Shown here: positions 9,150-18,372 of the stretch, piece by piece | How positions within the stretch are numbered: the first letter of the stretch is position 1 | Layout of the letters: each line of letters starts with the position of its first letter | Assembly (NCBI RefSeq): GCF_000717655.1 | Contig: NZ_JNZY01000058.1 | Location: forward strand, 1-26,807 | Origin: Streptomyces katrae | GTDB lineage: Bacteria; Actinomycetota; Actinomycetes; Streptomycetales; Streptomycetaceae | Direction: 5' to 3' | Length of the DNA stretch: 26,807 bases | The notes under the pieces: model-generated | The model's database searches: none | What the model saw: the letters and a program-made list of their open reading frames with translations, nothing else | Told to the model about the DNA's origin: nothing | Program-made: the position numbers and the translations under genes

Positions 9150-9434
9150 TCATCGGGGGTGCCTGGTGTCCTCGGTGCTCGGCGGCACCTGCGGTGCCGG
9201 CGGATCCTCGGGGATCGGCCGGAGCGGAGGACAACCCTCGCCCCTTCCCTTGCGGCAGTCCTGCCCATGAGGGTCGTCACCGGCGGGGCGGGTGAAAACA
9301 GGAGCGGCCGCGGCCTCGGCCGGACGCGGTGAGGCCTGGGCGGTGGATCCCCCCACGGCGAGGACCTGGGACAACGCGAGCGCGGCCAGAACGGGGGCCG
9401 TGCGCGCAACCACATGCGAACGTGTGCGATACAT
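9150..9434 (-). CDS. small secreted Pro-rich protein of unknown function
   Basis: A 94-aa protein with a clear Sec signal peptide: basic start (MYRTRSHVVARTAP), hydrophobic core (VLAALALSQVLAV) and a likely signal-peptidase site after STAQA (about residue 34). The mature part is only about 60 residues, polar and Pro-rich. It contains two cysteines spaced nine apart in DCRKGRGEGC, which could form one disulfide. I do not recognise the family. The start was chosen at ATG 9434 because AGGTGG lies about ten bases upstream and the signal peptide begins there. A longer frame to 9503 adds a charged, non-conserved leader. The gene converges on tetR. Confidence 0.7.
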   Translation of the reverse strand: MYRTRSHVVARTAPVLAALALSQVLAVGGSTAQASPRPAEAAAAPVFTRPAGDDPHGQDCRKGRGEGCPPLRPIPEDPPAPQVPPSTEDTRHPR

Positions 9435-9497
9435 GGGCCGCCACCTTTCTCGCGGGGCGTCCCGGCGTACCTCTGCTGCCGTGGTCGCTCTTCCTTC

Positions 9498-9526
9498 AGT
9501 CAACGGCGGGGCCCGGGCAAAGTCAA
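9498..9526 (-). promoter_or_regulatory. candidate promoter of the small secreted protein gene
   Basis: On the minus strand TTGACT (9526-9521) is followed after 17 bp by TTGACT (9503-9498). The first matches the -35 consensus. The second differs by one base from TAGACT, a good streptomycete -10. The -10 lies about 65 bp ahead of the start codon at 9434. No expression data are available to confirm it. Confidence 0.4.
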
Positions 9527-9545
9527 AGCGCTCGGCCGGGTCCGC

Positions 9546-10145
9546 CTACCCCGCCTCGAACGGGGGCAGCTCGTCCAGCACGCCCTGCAGGCCCGGCGTC
9601 AGCGAACCCTGCTCGGCGGCCACCTCGTAGCCCCCGTGCACGAAGGCGTAGGAGAACCCGTCGAAGATCGTCGCCCCGCCCCCGGGGACCCGCGGCAGGT
9701 GTGCGAAGTCCGCCTTCCGGAGCGCGGCGCGCAGCTTCTCGACCCGGTCCGCCGACAGCTTCCCGGTGCCGGCCGGCCGCGCCTGCCCGTCCAGCCGGGT
9801 CCACGAGCCGTCGCCCTTGACCAGCAGACTGCTCGTCCTCCCGGCGAACCCCCCGCTCCGCGTGACCGTGACCAGGCGCTCCAACGCCGAGGACGGCGCC
9901 GGGGGAACGGGCACGGCCGGGGCCGTCGGCGTGCTCGTCGGCCCCTGCCCCGGCGGCTCGGCACTCCCGCTCGAACCGGCTCCGGCAGACGGCTGCGCCG
10001 ACGCGGACGCCGTACCGCTGCTGCTGCCGCCACCGGACGAGGGACCCGCGGCCGGCTTCTCGTCCGACCTGCCGCCCCCCGAACCGCACCCGCTCAGGGC
10101 CACCGCACTCAGCAGCACTGCCGCCACCGCCCGTACCGCGCGCAC
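9546..10145 (-). CDS. lipoprotein with an emfourin-like C-terminal domain
   Basis: A 199-aa surface lipoprotein. A short signal (RAVRAVAAVLLSAVA) ends in the lipobox LSGC with the lipidated Cys near 20. Next comes a Gly/Ser/Pro-rich linker (about 21-95), then a globular domain (about 100-195). That domain begins LVTVTRSGGFAG and has an L-x2-E-K-L-R-A-A-L-R-K-A-D-F-x2-L-P helix, FDGFSYAFVHGG and a closing LQGVLDELP. This pattern resembles emfourin, the protein inhibitor of protealysin-type M4 metalloproteases, as I remember it. The match is by eye. I chose GTG 10145 because GGAGG sits six bases upstream and the signal peptide then starts correctly. The gene is divergent from the glycosyltransferase across 79 bp. 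Confidence 0.8.
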   Translation of the reverse strand: MRAVRAVAAVLLSAVALSGCGSGGGRSDEKPAAGPSSGGGSSSGTASASAQPSAGAGSSGSAEPPGQGPTSTPTAPAVPVPPAPSSALERLVTVTRSGGFAGRTSSLLVKGDGSWTRLDGQARPAGTGKLSADRVEKLRAALRKADFAHLPRVPGGGATIFDGFSYAFVHGGYEVAAEQGSLTPGLQGVLDELPPFEAG

Positions 10146-10224
10146 ACCCCACCTCCGCAGGTTTTCGGACCGACCCCGAGTATGGAGTCGGCACCACCCG
10201 CACGGAAAGCACCAGGAGGACGAC

Positions 10225-11604
10225 ATCCGCCGCACCGCCGCCTGGCGCTGGCTGCCGCCGCTGCTCGCCGTCCTCCTCGGCCTCTGGGGCCTGGAGCGCG
10301 CCGGAGCGGACGGCGGCGGCAGCATGTGGCGCGACGAGTCCGTCACCTGGCAGGTCGCGCACCGGCCGCCCGGCGCCGTCCGGGAACTGCTCGGACAGGT
10401 CGACGCCGTGCACGGGCTGTACTACCTGCTGATGCACGAGGTGTTCCAGGTCTGGGACGGCGGCGGGCCGGCGACCGGCGGCCTGTGGGCGCTGCGCCTG
10501 CCCTCCGTCGCCGCCACCGCCCTCGCGGCCGCCGGGGTGGCCGCCGTCGCGCACCGCCTCGCGGGGGAGCGGGCCGCACTGTGCTCCGGCGCGGCCTGCG
10601 CCGTACTGCCGCCCGTGCAGATGTACGCCCAGGAGGGCCGCTCGTACGCCCTCGTCGCGGCGGCCGTGGTCTGGGCGACGTACCTGATGCTGCGCGAGCG
10701 CTGGGTCGCGTACGCAGCGGTCCTGCTGCTCGGCTGCTGGCTGCACGAGTTCGCCGTACTGGCCCTGCTCGCGCACGGGGTCAGCGCCTGGCGCTCGCGC
10801 GGCTGGCGGTGGAGCGCCGCGGTGGTGGTGGCCTCGCTGCTGCCGCTGGCCGTGGTGAGCGCCCGCCAGGCGGAGCAGCAGCTGGGCTGGCTCGGGCGGC
10901 CGAGCTGGCAGGACTGGGCGGCGTACGGGGTGGTCGCGGTCGCGGTGCTGCTGCTCGCGCGGGGCGCCGCGGTCCCGCGGGAGCTCGTACGGGTGGCGGT
11001 GCCGCTGGCCCTGCTGCCGCCCGGGCTGCTGATCGCGGTCTCGCTCGTCCACCCCTGGTACGTCGACCGGTACGTGCTCTACGCGCTGGCCGGGCTCGCC
11101 CTGCTCGCGGGGACCCGGCTGGCGGCGGCACGGGGGTGGTGGCCTTGGCTGCTGGTGGCGGCCCTGCTGGTGCCGTTCGGGTGGTGGTCGGTGTGGCTGC
11201 GGACCCCGGAGAGCCGCAAGGACGACGTGCTCGCGGTGGCCGCCGCGGTCCGGGAACGGGCCCGGCCGGGGGACGCCGTGCTGTTCATGCCGTCGCGGCG
11301 GCGCGAGTGGCTGCTGTCCTCGCCGGAGCTGTACGGGACCCTGCGCGACCTGGCCCTGGCGCGCACCCCGGCGGCTTCGCACAGCCTCCAGGGCACGGAG
11401 CTCCCGACCGAGGAGATCTGGACCCGCCTGGTGGACGCGCCCCGGGTGGTGGCCCTGCTCGATCCCGCGGGCCAGCCGCTGGACCCGTACCCCCGCGAAG
11501 CGGTCAAACGCCAGACGCTGGCCTCGCACTTCGACCTCTGCTCGGTGGACGAGGTCCGGGGCGCCCGCATCGCGGTCTACGCGCAGCCGGGGCGTTGCCC
11601 GTAA
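10225..11604 (+). CDS. multi-pass membrane glycosyltransferase, GT39/mannosyltransferase-like, with a possible ATC start
   Basis: About 459 aa, dominated by hydrophobic helices (roughly 10-20, 75-95, 120-140, 150-170, 195-210, 235-255, 270-290, 315-335 and others). After the first helix it has GGSMWRDESVTW, matching the first-loop acidic (D-E) motif of GT-C enzymes of the PMT/GT39 type, which use polyprenyl-phosphate sugars outside the membrane. A soluble C-terminal part follows (about 340-459). The start is odd. The first helix begins right after a perfect AGGAGG (10214-10219), but the codon five bases later is ATC. No ATG, GTG or TTG lies in frame between the divergent lipoprotein start and that point. 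The first in-frame ATG (10324) would cut off the first helix. Upstream in-frame starts would run antisense through the lipoprotein gene. Confidence 0.8.
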   Translation: MRRTAAWRWLPPLLAVLLGLWGLERAGADGGGSMWRDESVTWQVAHRPPGAVRELLGQVDAVHGLYYLLMHEVFQVWDGGGPATGGLWALRLPSVAATALAAAGVAAVAHRLAGERAALCSGAACAVLPPVQMYAQEGRSYALVAAAVVWATYLMLRERWVAYAAVLLLGCWLHEFAVLALLAHGVSAWRSRGWRWSAAVVVASLLPLAVVSARQAEQQLGWLGRPSWQDWAAYGVVAVAVLLLARGAAVPRELVRVAVPLALLPPGLLIAVSLVHPWYVDRYVLYALAGLALLAGTRLAAARGWWPWLLVAALLVPFGWWSVWLRTPESRKDDVLAVAAAVRERARPGDAVLFMPSRRREWLLSSPELYGTLRDLALARTPAASHSLQGTELPTEEIWTRLVDAPRVVALLDPAGQPLDPYPREAVKRQTLASHFDLCSVDEVRGARIAVYAQPGRCP

Positions 11605-11707
11605 GGCAGCTTTTCCGTATGCGCCGAACCGGGGTACCTCGCCGTCCCCTCCCTGGCCGTGGCCCCACCGCCTGGGCGGATTTCACGGCCTGGGCCGCAC
11701 GCCGGCC

Positions 11708-11815
11708 GCGCAAATCCTGCCCGGAGAACCCCTTGTCGCAGCGGCGGTCCCCGACGGCGACGAAGTCGCGCAGGCGGCCGTACTCGGTGAAGCCCGGTGA
11801 GCGGTAGAGGCCCGG
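11708..11815 (-). pseudogene. remnant of a GNAT N-acetyltransferase (C-terminal end only)
   Basis: The minus strand encodes LYRSPGFTEYGRL, then RDFVAVGDRRCDKG and QDLR. This is a recognisable copy of the last strand-helix segment of GNAT acetyltransferases, where the usual text is close to LYRSLGFTEYGRLPDFVAVG and then DKVFYALDLR. The acetyl-CoA-binding core that should precede it is absent: the frame upstream is Arg/Pro/Ala noise without GNAT motifs. The frame also reads on past the normal end for about 60 residues. Several conserved positions are changed (Leu to Pro, Tyr to Cys, FYALDL to FSGQDL). I infer a decayed gene, largely deleted. No start codon or ribosome site fits it. Confidence 0.55.
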
Positions 11816-11984
11816 GGGCGTGGGTGTGGTCGCCCCGGGCGCGCGGCATCGGCCGGGCGCTGCGCGGTGACCCCGGCGGACTGCTCCGGCTGCCCCACAG
11901 CGCGGCCGAAGGCGGTTCCCGGTGACGGCCTGGGCAGCCGGCAAGGCGCAGGATCCTCGCGAACTCCCCTCCCGCCAAGGCACT

Positions 11985-12012
11985 TTGCACGAATGCTCGG
12001 GCCTCGTAGGAG
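11985..12012 (+). promoter_or_regulatory. candidate promoter of the rhodanese-DUF664 gene
   Basis: TTGCAC (11985-11990) is followed after 16 bp by TAGGAG (12007-12012), close to the streptomycete TTGACA / TAGGAT pattern. It is about 55 bp ahead of the start codon at 12067, which has its own GGAGG ribosome-binding site. Confidence 0.4.
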
Positions 12013-12066
12013 GATGGGCGACGGCCGCTCCGTCGGGGGGACGGCCGACTCCTCCGGAGGTGCCGC

Positions 12067-13443
12067 ATGACCTTGTCCCGCTCTGCCACCGCCCTGCCCG
12101 GACCGCTGGTCGGAGCCGACTGGCTGGCCGCCCGGCTGGGCGACCCGGGCCTCGTCGTGTTCGACGCCTCCGTCGGCGCCCACCGCGGCGCGGACCGGCG
12201 CATCCCGGGTGCGCGGCCCTTCGACCTCGACGGCGCCCTGTCCGACCACGACGCCCCCGCCCCGCACACCATGCCGTCCGCCGCCGCGTTCGAGGAGGCG
12301 ATACGCGCGCTCGGCGTCGACGACACCGACGCCGTCGTCGTCTACGACGGCGCCGGCATCTACTCCAGTGCGCGGGCCTGGTGGATGCTGCGGGCCATGG
12401 GCTTCGACCGGGCCGCCGTCCTGGACGGCGGGCTGCCTGCCTGGACCGCCGCCGGCCTGCCCGTGGAAGCGTGCGGTCCGGCGTACGAGGGCCCGCGCGG
12501 CTCGTTCACGGCCCGGCCGCGGACGGGGCTGCTGGTGGACGCCGATGCGGTCGGGGCGGCCCTCGCCGATCCGGCCGCGGTCGTACTGGACGCCCGTACG
12601 CGCGAACGCTTCACCGGCACCGCCCCGGAACCGCGGGCGGGGCTGCGCGGGGGCCACATGCCGGGCGCGGTCAACCTGCCGTTCGGGGACCTCCAGCGCG
12701 GCGGCCTGATGCGGCCCGCCGGGGAACTCCGCGAGGCCTTCGCCGCGTTGACCGGTGACCGGGAACGGCTGTACTTCAGCTGCGGCTCGGGAGTGACGGC
12801 GTGCGTCCTCGCCCTGGGCGCCACGCTGGCCGGCTACTCCTGCCTGGCGGTGTACGACGGCTCCTGGACGGACTGGGCGATGCGCCCGGAGCGGCCTGCG
12901 GTGACGGGCCGGCGGGGGGAGTTCTTCGCAGCCTCGGAGGACCGCTTCACAGGACCCGCGACGGGCGACGAGCGGTTCCTGCTCACGGACGTCCTGGCGG
13001 CGCAGCGCGCGACGCTGGAGCTGAAGTGCGCCGGTCTGGAGGCGGAGCCCCTGGCCCGCCGTTCCGTGGAGCCGTCCACGCTCTCGCTGCTCGGCTTGGT
13101 CCGGCACCTCGCGGACATGGAGCGCCGCTGGTTCCGCCTGGTCCTGGCGGGGCAGGAGGCGCCGGCCCTGTTCTCCTCGGAAGCGGACCCGGACGGCGAC
13201 TTCGACGGTGCGGCGTCCGGACCGGGGGCCGTCGCTGCGGCGTGGGAGGCCTGGCGGGAGGAGGTGGCGTTCGCGGAGTCGTTCACGGCCGCCGCGCCCG
13301 ACCTGGACGTGGAGGCCGAGGACGGGTGGCGCGGAAAGGTGTCGCTGCGCTGGGTGCTGATCCACATGATCGAGGAGTACGCCCGCCACAACGGCCACGC
13401 GGACCTGCTGCGCGAGCGGATCGACGGAGCGATCGGCATCTGA
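12067..13443 (+). CDS. tandem-rhodanese sulfurtransferase fused to a DUF664/DinB-like domain
   Basis: A 458-aa protein with three domains in one frame. Residues 10-135 are an inactive-type rhodanese domain (LVVFDAS, IPGAR, VVVYDGAG). Residues 150-280 are the active rhodanese domain, with the persulfide Cys near 239 in SCGSGVTAC; the CGSGVTA loop is typical of 3-mercaptopyruvate sulfurtransferases. After a short linker (281-303), residues 304-455 form a DUF664 domain of the DinB superfamily: SLLGLVRHLADMERRWF (His near 347), DPDGDFDG, then HMIEEYARHNGHADLLRE (His near 433, 441 and 444, probable metal ligands). Each half is complete and ends where stand-alone relatives would. The start ATG has GGAGG seven bases upstream. 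No stop, frame break or internal ribosome site is seen at the joint (about 12907-12975). A cytoplasmic role in sulfane-sulfur or mycothiol chemistry is inference. Confidence 0.9.
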   Translation: MTLSRSATALPGPLVGADWLAARLGDPGLVVFDASVGAHRGADRRIPGARPFDLDGALSDHDAPAPHTMPSAAAFEEAIRALGVDDTDAVVVYDGAGIYSSARAWWMLRAMGFDRAAVLDGGLPAWTAAGLPVEACGPAYEGPRGSFTARPRTGLLVDADAVGAALADPAAVVLDARTRERFTGTAPEPRAGLRGGHMPGAVNLPFGDLQRGGLMRPAGELREAFAALTGDRERLYFSCGSGVTACVLALGATLAGYSCLAVYDGSWTDWAMRPERPAVTGRRGEFFAASEDRFTGPATGDERFLLTDVLAAQRATLELKCAGLEAEPLARRSVEPSTLSLLGLVRHLADMERRWFRLVLAGQEAPALFSSEADPDGDFDGAASGPGAVAAAWEAWREEVAFAESFTAAAPDLDVEAEDGWRGKVSLRWVLIHMIEEYARHNGHADLLRERIDGAIGI

Positions 13444-13529
13444 GTCCGGCCGACGGGGGGTCAGCCCCACCCCGAGGCCGGGTACTGCCCCCATCGGCAG
13501 CGCCCCGGCGGCGCACCAGAGTGGTTCGC

Positions 13530-14282
13530 ATGCCTTCCCACATCACGTCATTCCGCTTCAGCCGGACGGTGGTTGCCGCCCTCGCCGCCGGACTGCTGCT
13601 CTACGGCTGCTCCTTCGAGGACACCGAGCAGAGGACGGCGACCGCCGACGCCACGGTCGCCGAGGCCGTCACGGCGGTCGAGGTGAAGGACGCCCGGCGC
13701 GGCTCCGTCGAGGTGACCCCCGGCACCGGCCCGGGGGTCACCATCCGCCGGACGGTCCACTACCGCGGCGACGAGGCACCGAAGCCGGCGCACCACCTCT
13801 CGGCGGGCTCCCTCACCCTCACGGACGACTGCCCGGACAGCTGCTTCGTCGACTACCGCCTCGAGGTCCCGGCCTCGGCGACGGTCAGGCTGGAGAGCAG
13901 CAGCGGCCGCATCGCGGTGACCGGGGTGTCCGCGGCGGACCTCTCGTCCTCCTCCGGCGAGGTCACGGCGGACGGCATCACCGGCCCCCTGAAGGTCCGC
14001 ACGTCGTCGGGCTCGATCACCGCCACCGCCCTGACCGGTCCGACCGCGGAGCTCCACACGTCGTCCGGCGACGCCCGCGTGGCCTTCGCGAAGCCCCCGG
14101 CGTCGGTGACGGCGAAAACCAGCTCGGGCGACGTCATGCTGACCGTCCCGCAGGCCCCGTACGAGATCAGGACCGTCACCACGTCAGGCCACCAGGACAC
14201 CCTCCCCACCACCTCGAACGCCCCCTCCCGCCTCTCGATCCACACCACCTCGGGCGACATCCGCATCACCCCGGCGAGCTGA
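13530..14282 (+). CDS. DUF4097-type beta-ladder lipoprotein
   Basis: A 250-aa lipoprotein. The signal RTVVAALAAGLLL ends in the lipobox LYGC with Cys near 27. The mature protein starts with an acidic, Thr-rich stretch. It then carries a ladder of roughly 20-residue repeats, each centred on S/T-S-G plus a beta strand: ESSSGRIAV, SSSSGEVTA, RTSSGSITA, HTSSGDARV, KTSSGDVML, TTSGHQ and HTTSGDIRI. This is the hallmark of DUF4097/DUF4098 proteins, which form a right-handed beta-helix-like solenoid. Function is unknown. Two cysteines (DDCPDSCF) may form a disulfide. ATG 13530 was chosen. GTG 13521 is in frame and would add only three residues. Neither has a clear Shine-Dalgarno sequence. The gene starts 86 bp after the rhodanese fusion, so the two could share a transcript. 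Confidence 0.85.
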   Translation: MPSHITSFRFSRTVVAALAAGLLLYGCSFEDTEQRTATADATVAEAVTAVEVKDARRGSVEVTPGTGPGVTIRRTVHYRGDEAPKPAHHLSAGSLTLTDDCPDSCFVDYRLEVPASATVRLESSSGRIAVTGVSAADLSSSSGEVTADGITGPLKVRTSSGSITATALTGPTAELHTSSGDARVAFAKPPASVTAKTSSGDVMLTVPQAPYEIRTVTTSGHQDTLPTTSNAPSRLSIHTTSGDIRITPAS

Positions 14283-14327
14283 CCGCGGATCTACGGGACT
14301 TCCGGGCACGTCCGCCGTCGGAATCCG

Positions 14328-14346
14328 TGTTCGCCGGAGGCGAACG
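14328..14346. terminator. short inverted repeat after the DUF4097 gene, possible weak terminator
   Basis: GTTCGCC (14329-14335) and GGCGAAC (14339-14345) form a perfect 7-bp stem with a 3-base loop, extendable by one G-T pair. It lies 46 bp past the lipoprotein stop and upstream of the lon promoter region. With no T-tract, its role as a terminator is uncertain. Confidence 0.35.
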
Positions 14347-14377
14347 GGGGTTGGGGAACATCAGGGGGCGCACATGC

Positions 14378-14398
14378 ATTGAGTCGGCATAGCTCAAC
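14378..14398. promoter_or_regulatory. HAIR operator (HspR binding site) upstream of lon
   Basis: ATTGAGT, seven bases, then GCTCAAC matches the HspR-associated inverted repeat CTTGAGT-N7-ACTCAAG at 11 of 14 arm positions, with exact spacing and the core TTGAGT/CTCAA intact. It lies 22 bp ahead of the lon start codon. HspR control of lon through such a site is established for Streptomyces lividans. Here HspR would repress lon under normal growth and release it on heat or protein-folding stress. Confidence 0.8.
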
Positions 14399-14419
14399 TT
14401 CACTGCCGGAGGGAAGATC

Positions 14420-16816
<2,397 letters not shown>

Positions 16817-16838
16817 TCCCCGCCCCGCGCACGCGTGT

Positions 16839-16876
16839 ACGGCCCGGGTCCCCCTACCGGCGGGGCCCCGGGCCGT
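16839..16876 (+). terminator. terminator of lon
   Basis: A 15-bp stem with one mismatch (16839-16853 with 16862-16876, outer arm ACGGCCCGGG) closes an 8-base loop, 22 bp after the lon stop and ahead of the marR start. Confidence 0.85.
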
Positions 16877-16899
16877 CGCCGTACCCCGCTGCGAAATAC

Positions 16900-16917
16900 T
16901 GGTGCCTCACGACACCA
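16900..16917. promoter_or_regulatory. candidate MarR operator upstream of the marR gene
   Basis: TGGTG and CACCA form a 5-bp inverted repeat separated by eight bases, centred about 25 bp before the chosen start codon. The spacing suits a MarR dimer that represses its own gene. The evidence is symmetry and position only. Confidence 0.3.
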
Positions 16918-16932
16918 CCGATGGGAGCGGAC

Positions 16933-17373
16933 GTGCAGGGTAGTGAAGACCAGGAGTTCCTTGCCCTGGAGCGGGAGCTGTCCGTCTTCCTCCGGCGTGC
17001 CAGGGCCTCCTCCGGGGAGATGGCCCGTGCCCTGCACCCCGAGCTGGAGCCCGCCGCGTACGGGCTGCTCGTCCGCCTGGAGGCCGCGGGCCGCCAGCGG
17101 GCCACCGAGCTCGCCGCGTACTTCGGGGTCGGCAAGGCCACCATGAGCCGGCAGCTGCGGGCCCTTGAGGTGCTGGGCCTGGTGGCCCGCGAACCGGACC
17201 CGGCGGACGGCCGGGCGTTCCTGGTCGGGCTGACGGACGAGGGCCGGGAGCGGTTCCTGCGGGTGCGCGGGGCTCGGCGCGAGCAGTACATGCGGAAGCT
17301 TGCCGACTGGGACCGGGGAGAGGTCGCCGAACTGGCGCGGCTGCTCAACCAGTTGAACCAGGGCGAGGAGTAG
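16933..17373 (+). CDS. MarR-family transcriptional regulator
   Basis: A 146-aa winged-helix regulator. Helices 1-2 (about 10-50) would form the dimer interface. The DNA-binding part (about 55-110) has RATELAAYFGVGKATMSRQL, which is the helix-turn-helix, then the wing VAREPDPADGRAFLVGLTDEG, with the Asp-x-Arg typical of MarR wings. The C-terminal helices contain EVAELARLLNQLN. I chose GTG 16933 because GGGAG lies five bases upstream. The in-frame ATG at 16921 has no ribosome site. The ligand and targets are unknown. The gene ends 18 bp from the convergent phosphatase gene. It sits after lon but is separated from it by a terminator. Confidence 0.92.
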   Translation: MQGSEDQEFLALERELSVFLRRARASSGEMARALHPELEPAAYGLLVRLEAAGRQRATELAAYFGVGKATMSRQLRALEVLGLVAREPDPADGRAFLVGLTDEGRERFLRVRGARREQYMRKLADWDRGEVAELARLLNQLNQGEE

Positions 17374-17391
17374 CCCCGCCGGGCCGGATCG

Positions 17392-18165
17392 TCACAGCTC
17401 CGCGTACGCCGCCGAGGCGTCGTCGTGGCGTTTGCCGCGGGTGACGGGGCGGGCCGGATCGGATTCCAGGGTGCGGACCCGGCCGATCAGGCCCTGCGCG
17501 CCCTCCTTCCGGAGCACCGCCAGGCACTGCGCCCAGTCGCCCTCCCGGAACGTGTCCGTCCAGCGGCTCGCCCCGTCCGTGAGCGCCGCCAGCGCCCGCA
17601 CCCGCCCGCGCGGGGTCCGGCCCGTCACCGCGCGGGCGGCCACCGCCGGGTCCGCGGCCGCCGTGAAGAAGCCGCCCTCCGCATTGCGCAGCGCGTCCGC
17701 CGAGGTCTGCGTGCGCAGCAGCTCGCGCGGGATCCGGTCCAGCCGGTCGTCGAGCACCGGCGTCACCTCGCCCCCCGGCGCCTCGAGGAGCAGTACGGAA
17801 TCCGAGAGCACGAGGTGCTCCACGGACGCCTCGTCCCAGCGCACCATCACCACCGTCGCCTGCGGAGTCCGCACGTGAGAAAGGTCACAGGTGTCGCGGT
17901 GTGCGTCGGCGGTGTCGCGGATCGCCTCGGCCAGGATCCGGTCCAGCGGCATGTCCCGTCGCGATCCGGACAGTTCGGTCAATCGGCCCCCGAGCCGGGC
18001 CGCGAACCAGGGCACGCCGTGCGTACACCCCACCTCGCCGCTCGGCGGGGTGACCCCGTCCAGGGCCACCAGGACTCCGCCGCCCGCAGCGGGCATCGCC
18101 GCCGATAGCCAGTCCTCGTTGGGGCGTTCCGGGTTGCCGGGGGCCGAGGCGAGGTCGATGCGCAT
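17392..18165 (-). CDS. PP2C-like protein phosphatase domain protein
   Basis: A 257-aa protein with the metal-binding signatures of PPM/PP2C phosphatases in the right order: NEDW (Asp near 18), VALDGVT (Asp near 36, where VADGMG is usual), LTDGAS (Asp near 197) and a C-terminal RHDDASA (Asp near 248-249). It would therefore bind two metal ions and dephosphorylate Ser/Thr-phosphoproteins, in the cytoplasm since there is no signal or membrane segment. It consists of the catalytic domain alone, without a sensor domain. ATG 18165 precedes the first strand of the domain directly. The frame is open to 18339, but that part is non-conserved and Arg/Gly-rich. No strong Shine-Dalgarno sequence is seen, so the start is less certain. 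The gene is divergent from the conservon. Confidence 0.85.
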   Translation of the reverse strand: MRIDLASAPGNPERPNEDWLSAAMPAAGGGVLVALDGVTPPSGEVGCTHGVPWFAARLGGRLTELSGSRRDMPLDRILAEAIRDTADAHRDTCDLSHVRTPQATVVMVRWDEASVEHLVLSDSVLLLEAPGGEVTPVLDDRLDRIPRELLRTQTSADALRNAEGGFFTAAADPAVAARAVTGRTPRGRVRALAALTDGASRWTDTFREGDWAQCLAVLRKEGAQGLIGRVRTLESDPARPVTRGKRHDDASAAYAEL

Positions 18166-18305
18166 GCGGACATTCTGCCCGCCCGGGATGTGGCGGCCGG
18201 CCGCGATGCGCCGAAAAGTCCGTACCAATGCGGAGTCGGCCGGACCGCCGCCGCCCGGCCGCCCTCCGAGGCGTTCCACGGCCTCCCGGCGGGATGTGGG
18301 CGGGC

Positions 18306-18335
18306 ATATTGCCAAAGCCCCCATCGATCTTTCAA
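18306..18335 (-). promoter_or_regulatory. candidate promoter of the PP2C-like gene
   Basis: On the minus strand TTGAAA (18335-18330) is followed after 18 bp by CAATAT (18311-18306), an unusually AT-rich pair for this genome. Transcription would start near 18299, leaving a leader of about 135 bases before the ATG at 18165. Confidence 0.35.
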
Positions 18336-18372
18336 CCACCCGCCCATGACGACCCTCTGACGACGCCCTGCC

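Larger units (their letters stand above)
11605..12066. other. 462-bp gap with a GNAT relic and a candidate promoter
   Basis: No intact gene is visible. On the minus strand a short stretch (11708-11815) preserves the end of a GNAT acetyltransferase, listed separately. Just upstream of the next gene, 11985-12012 resembles a sigma-70-type promoter. I see no terminator with a long stem after the glycosyltransferase stop at 11604. Confidence 0.6.

Noticed and set aside
6489..9332. A 947-codon plus-strand frame across the GH3 and TetR genes
   Set aside because: It runs antisense to GH3 and then out of frame through tetR. No domain is visible, and both overlapped genes are well supported.
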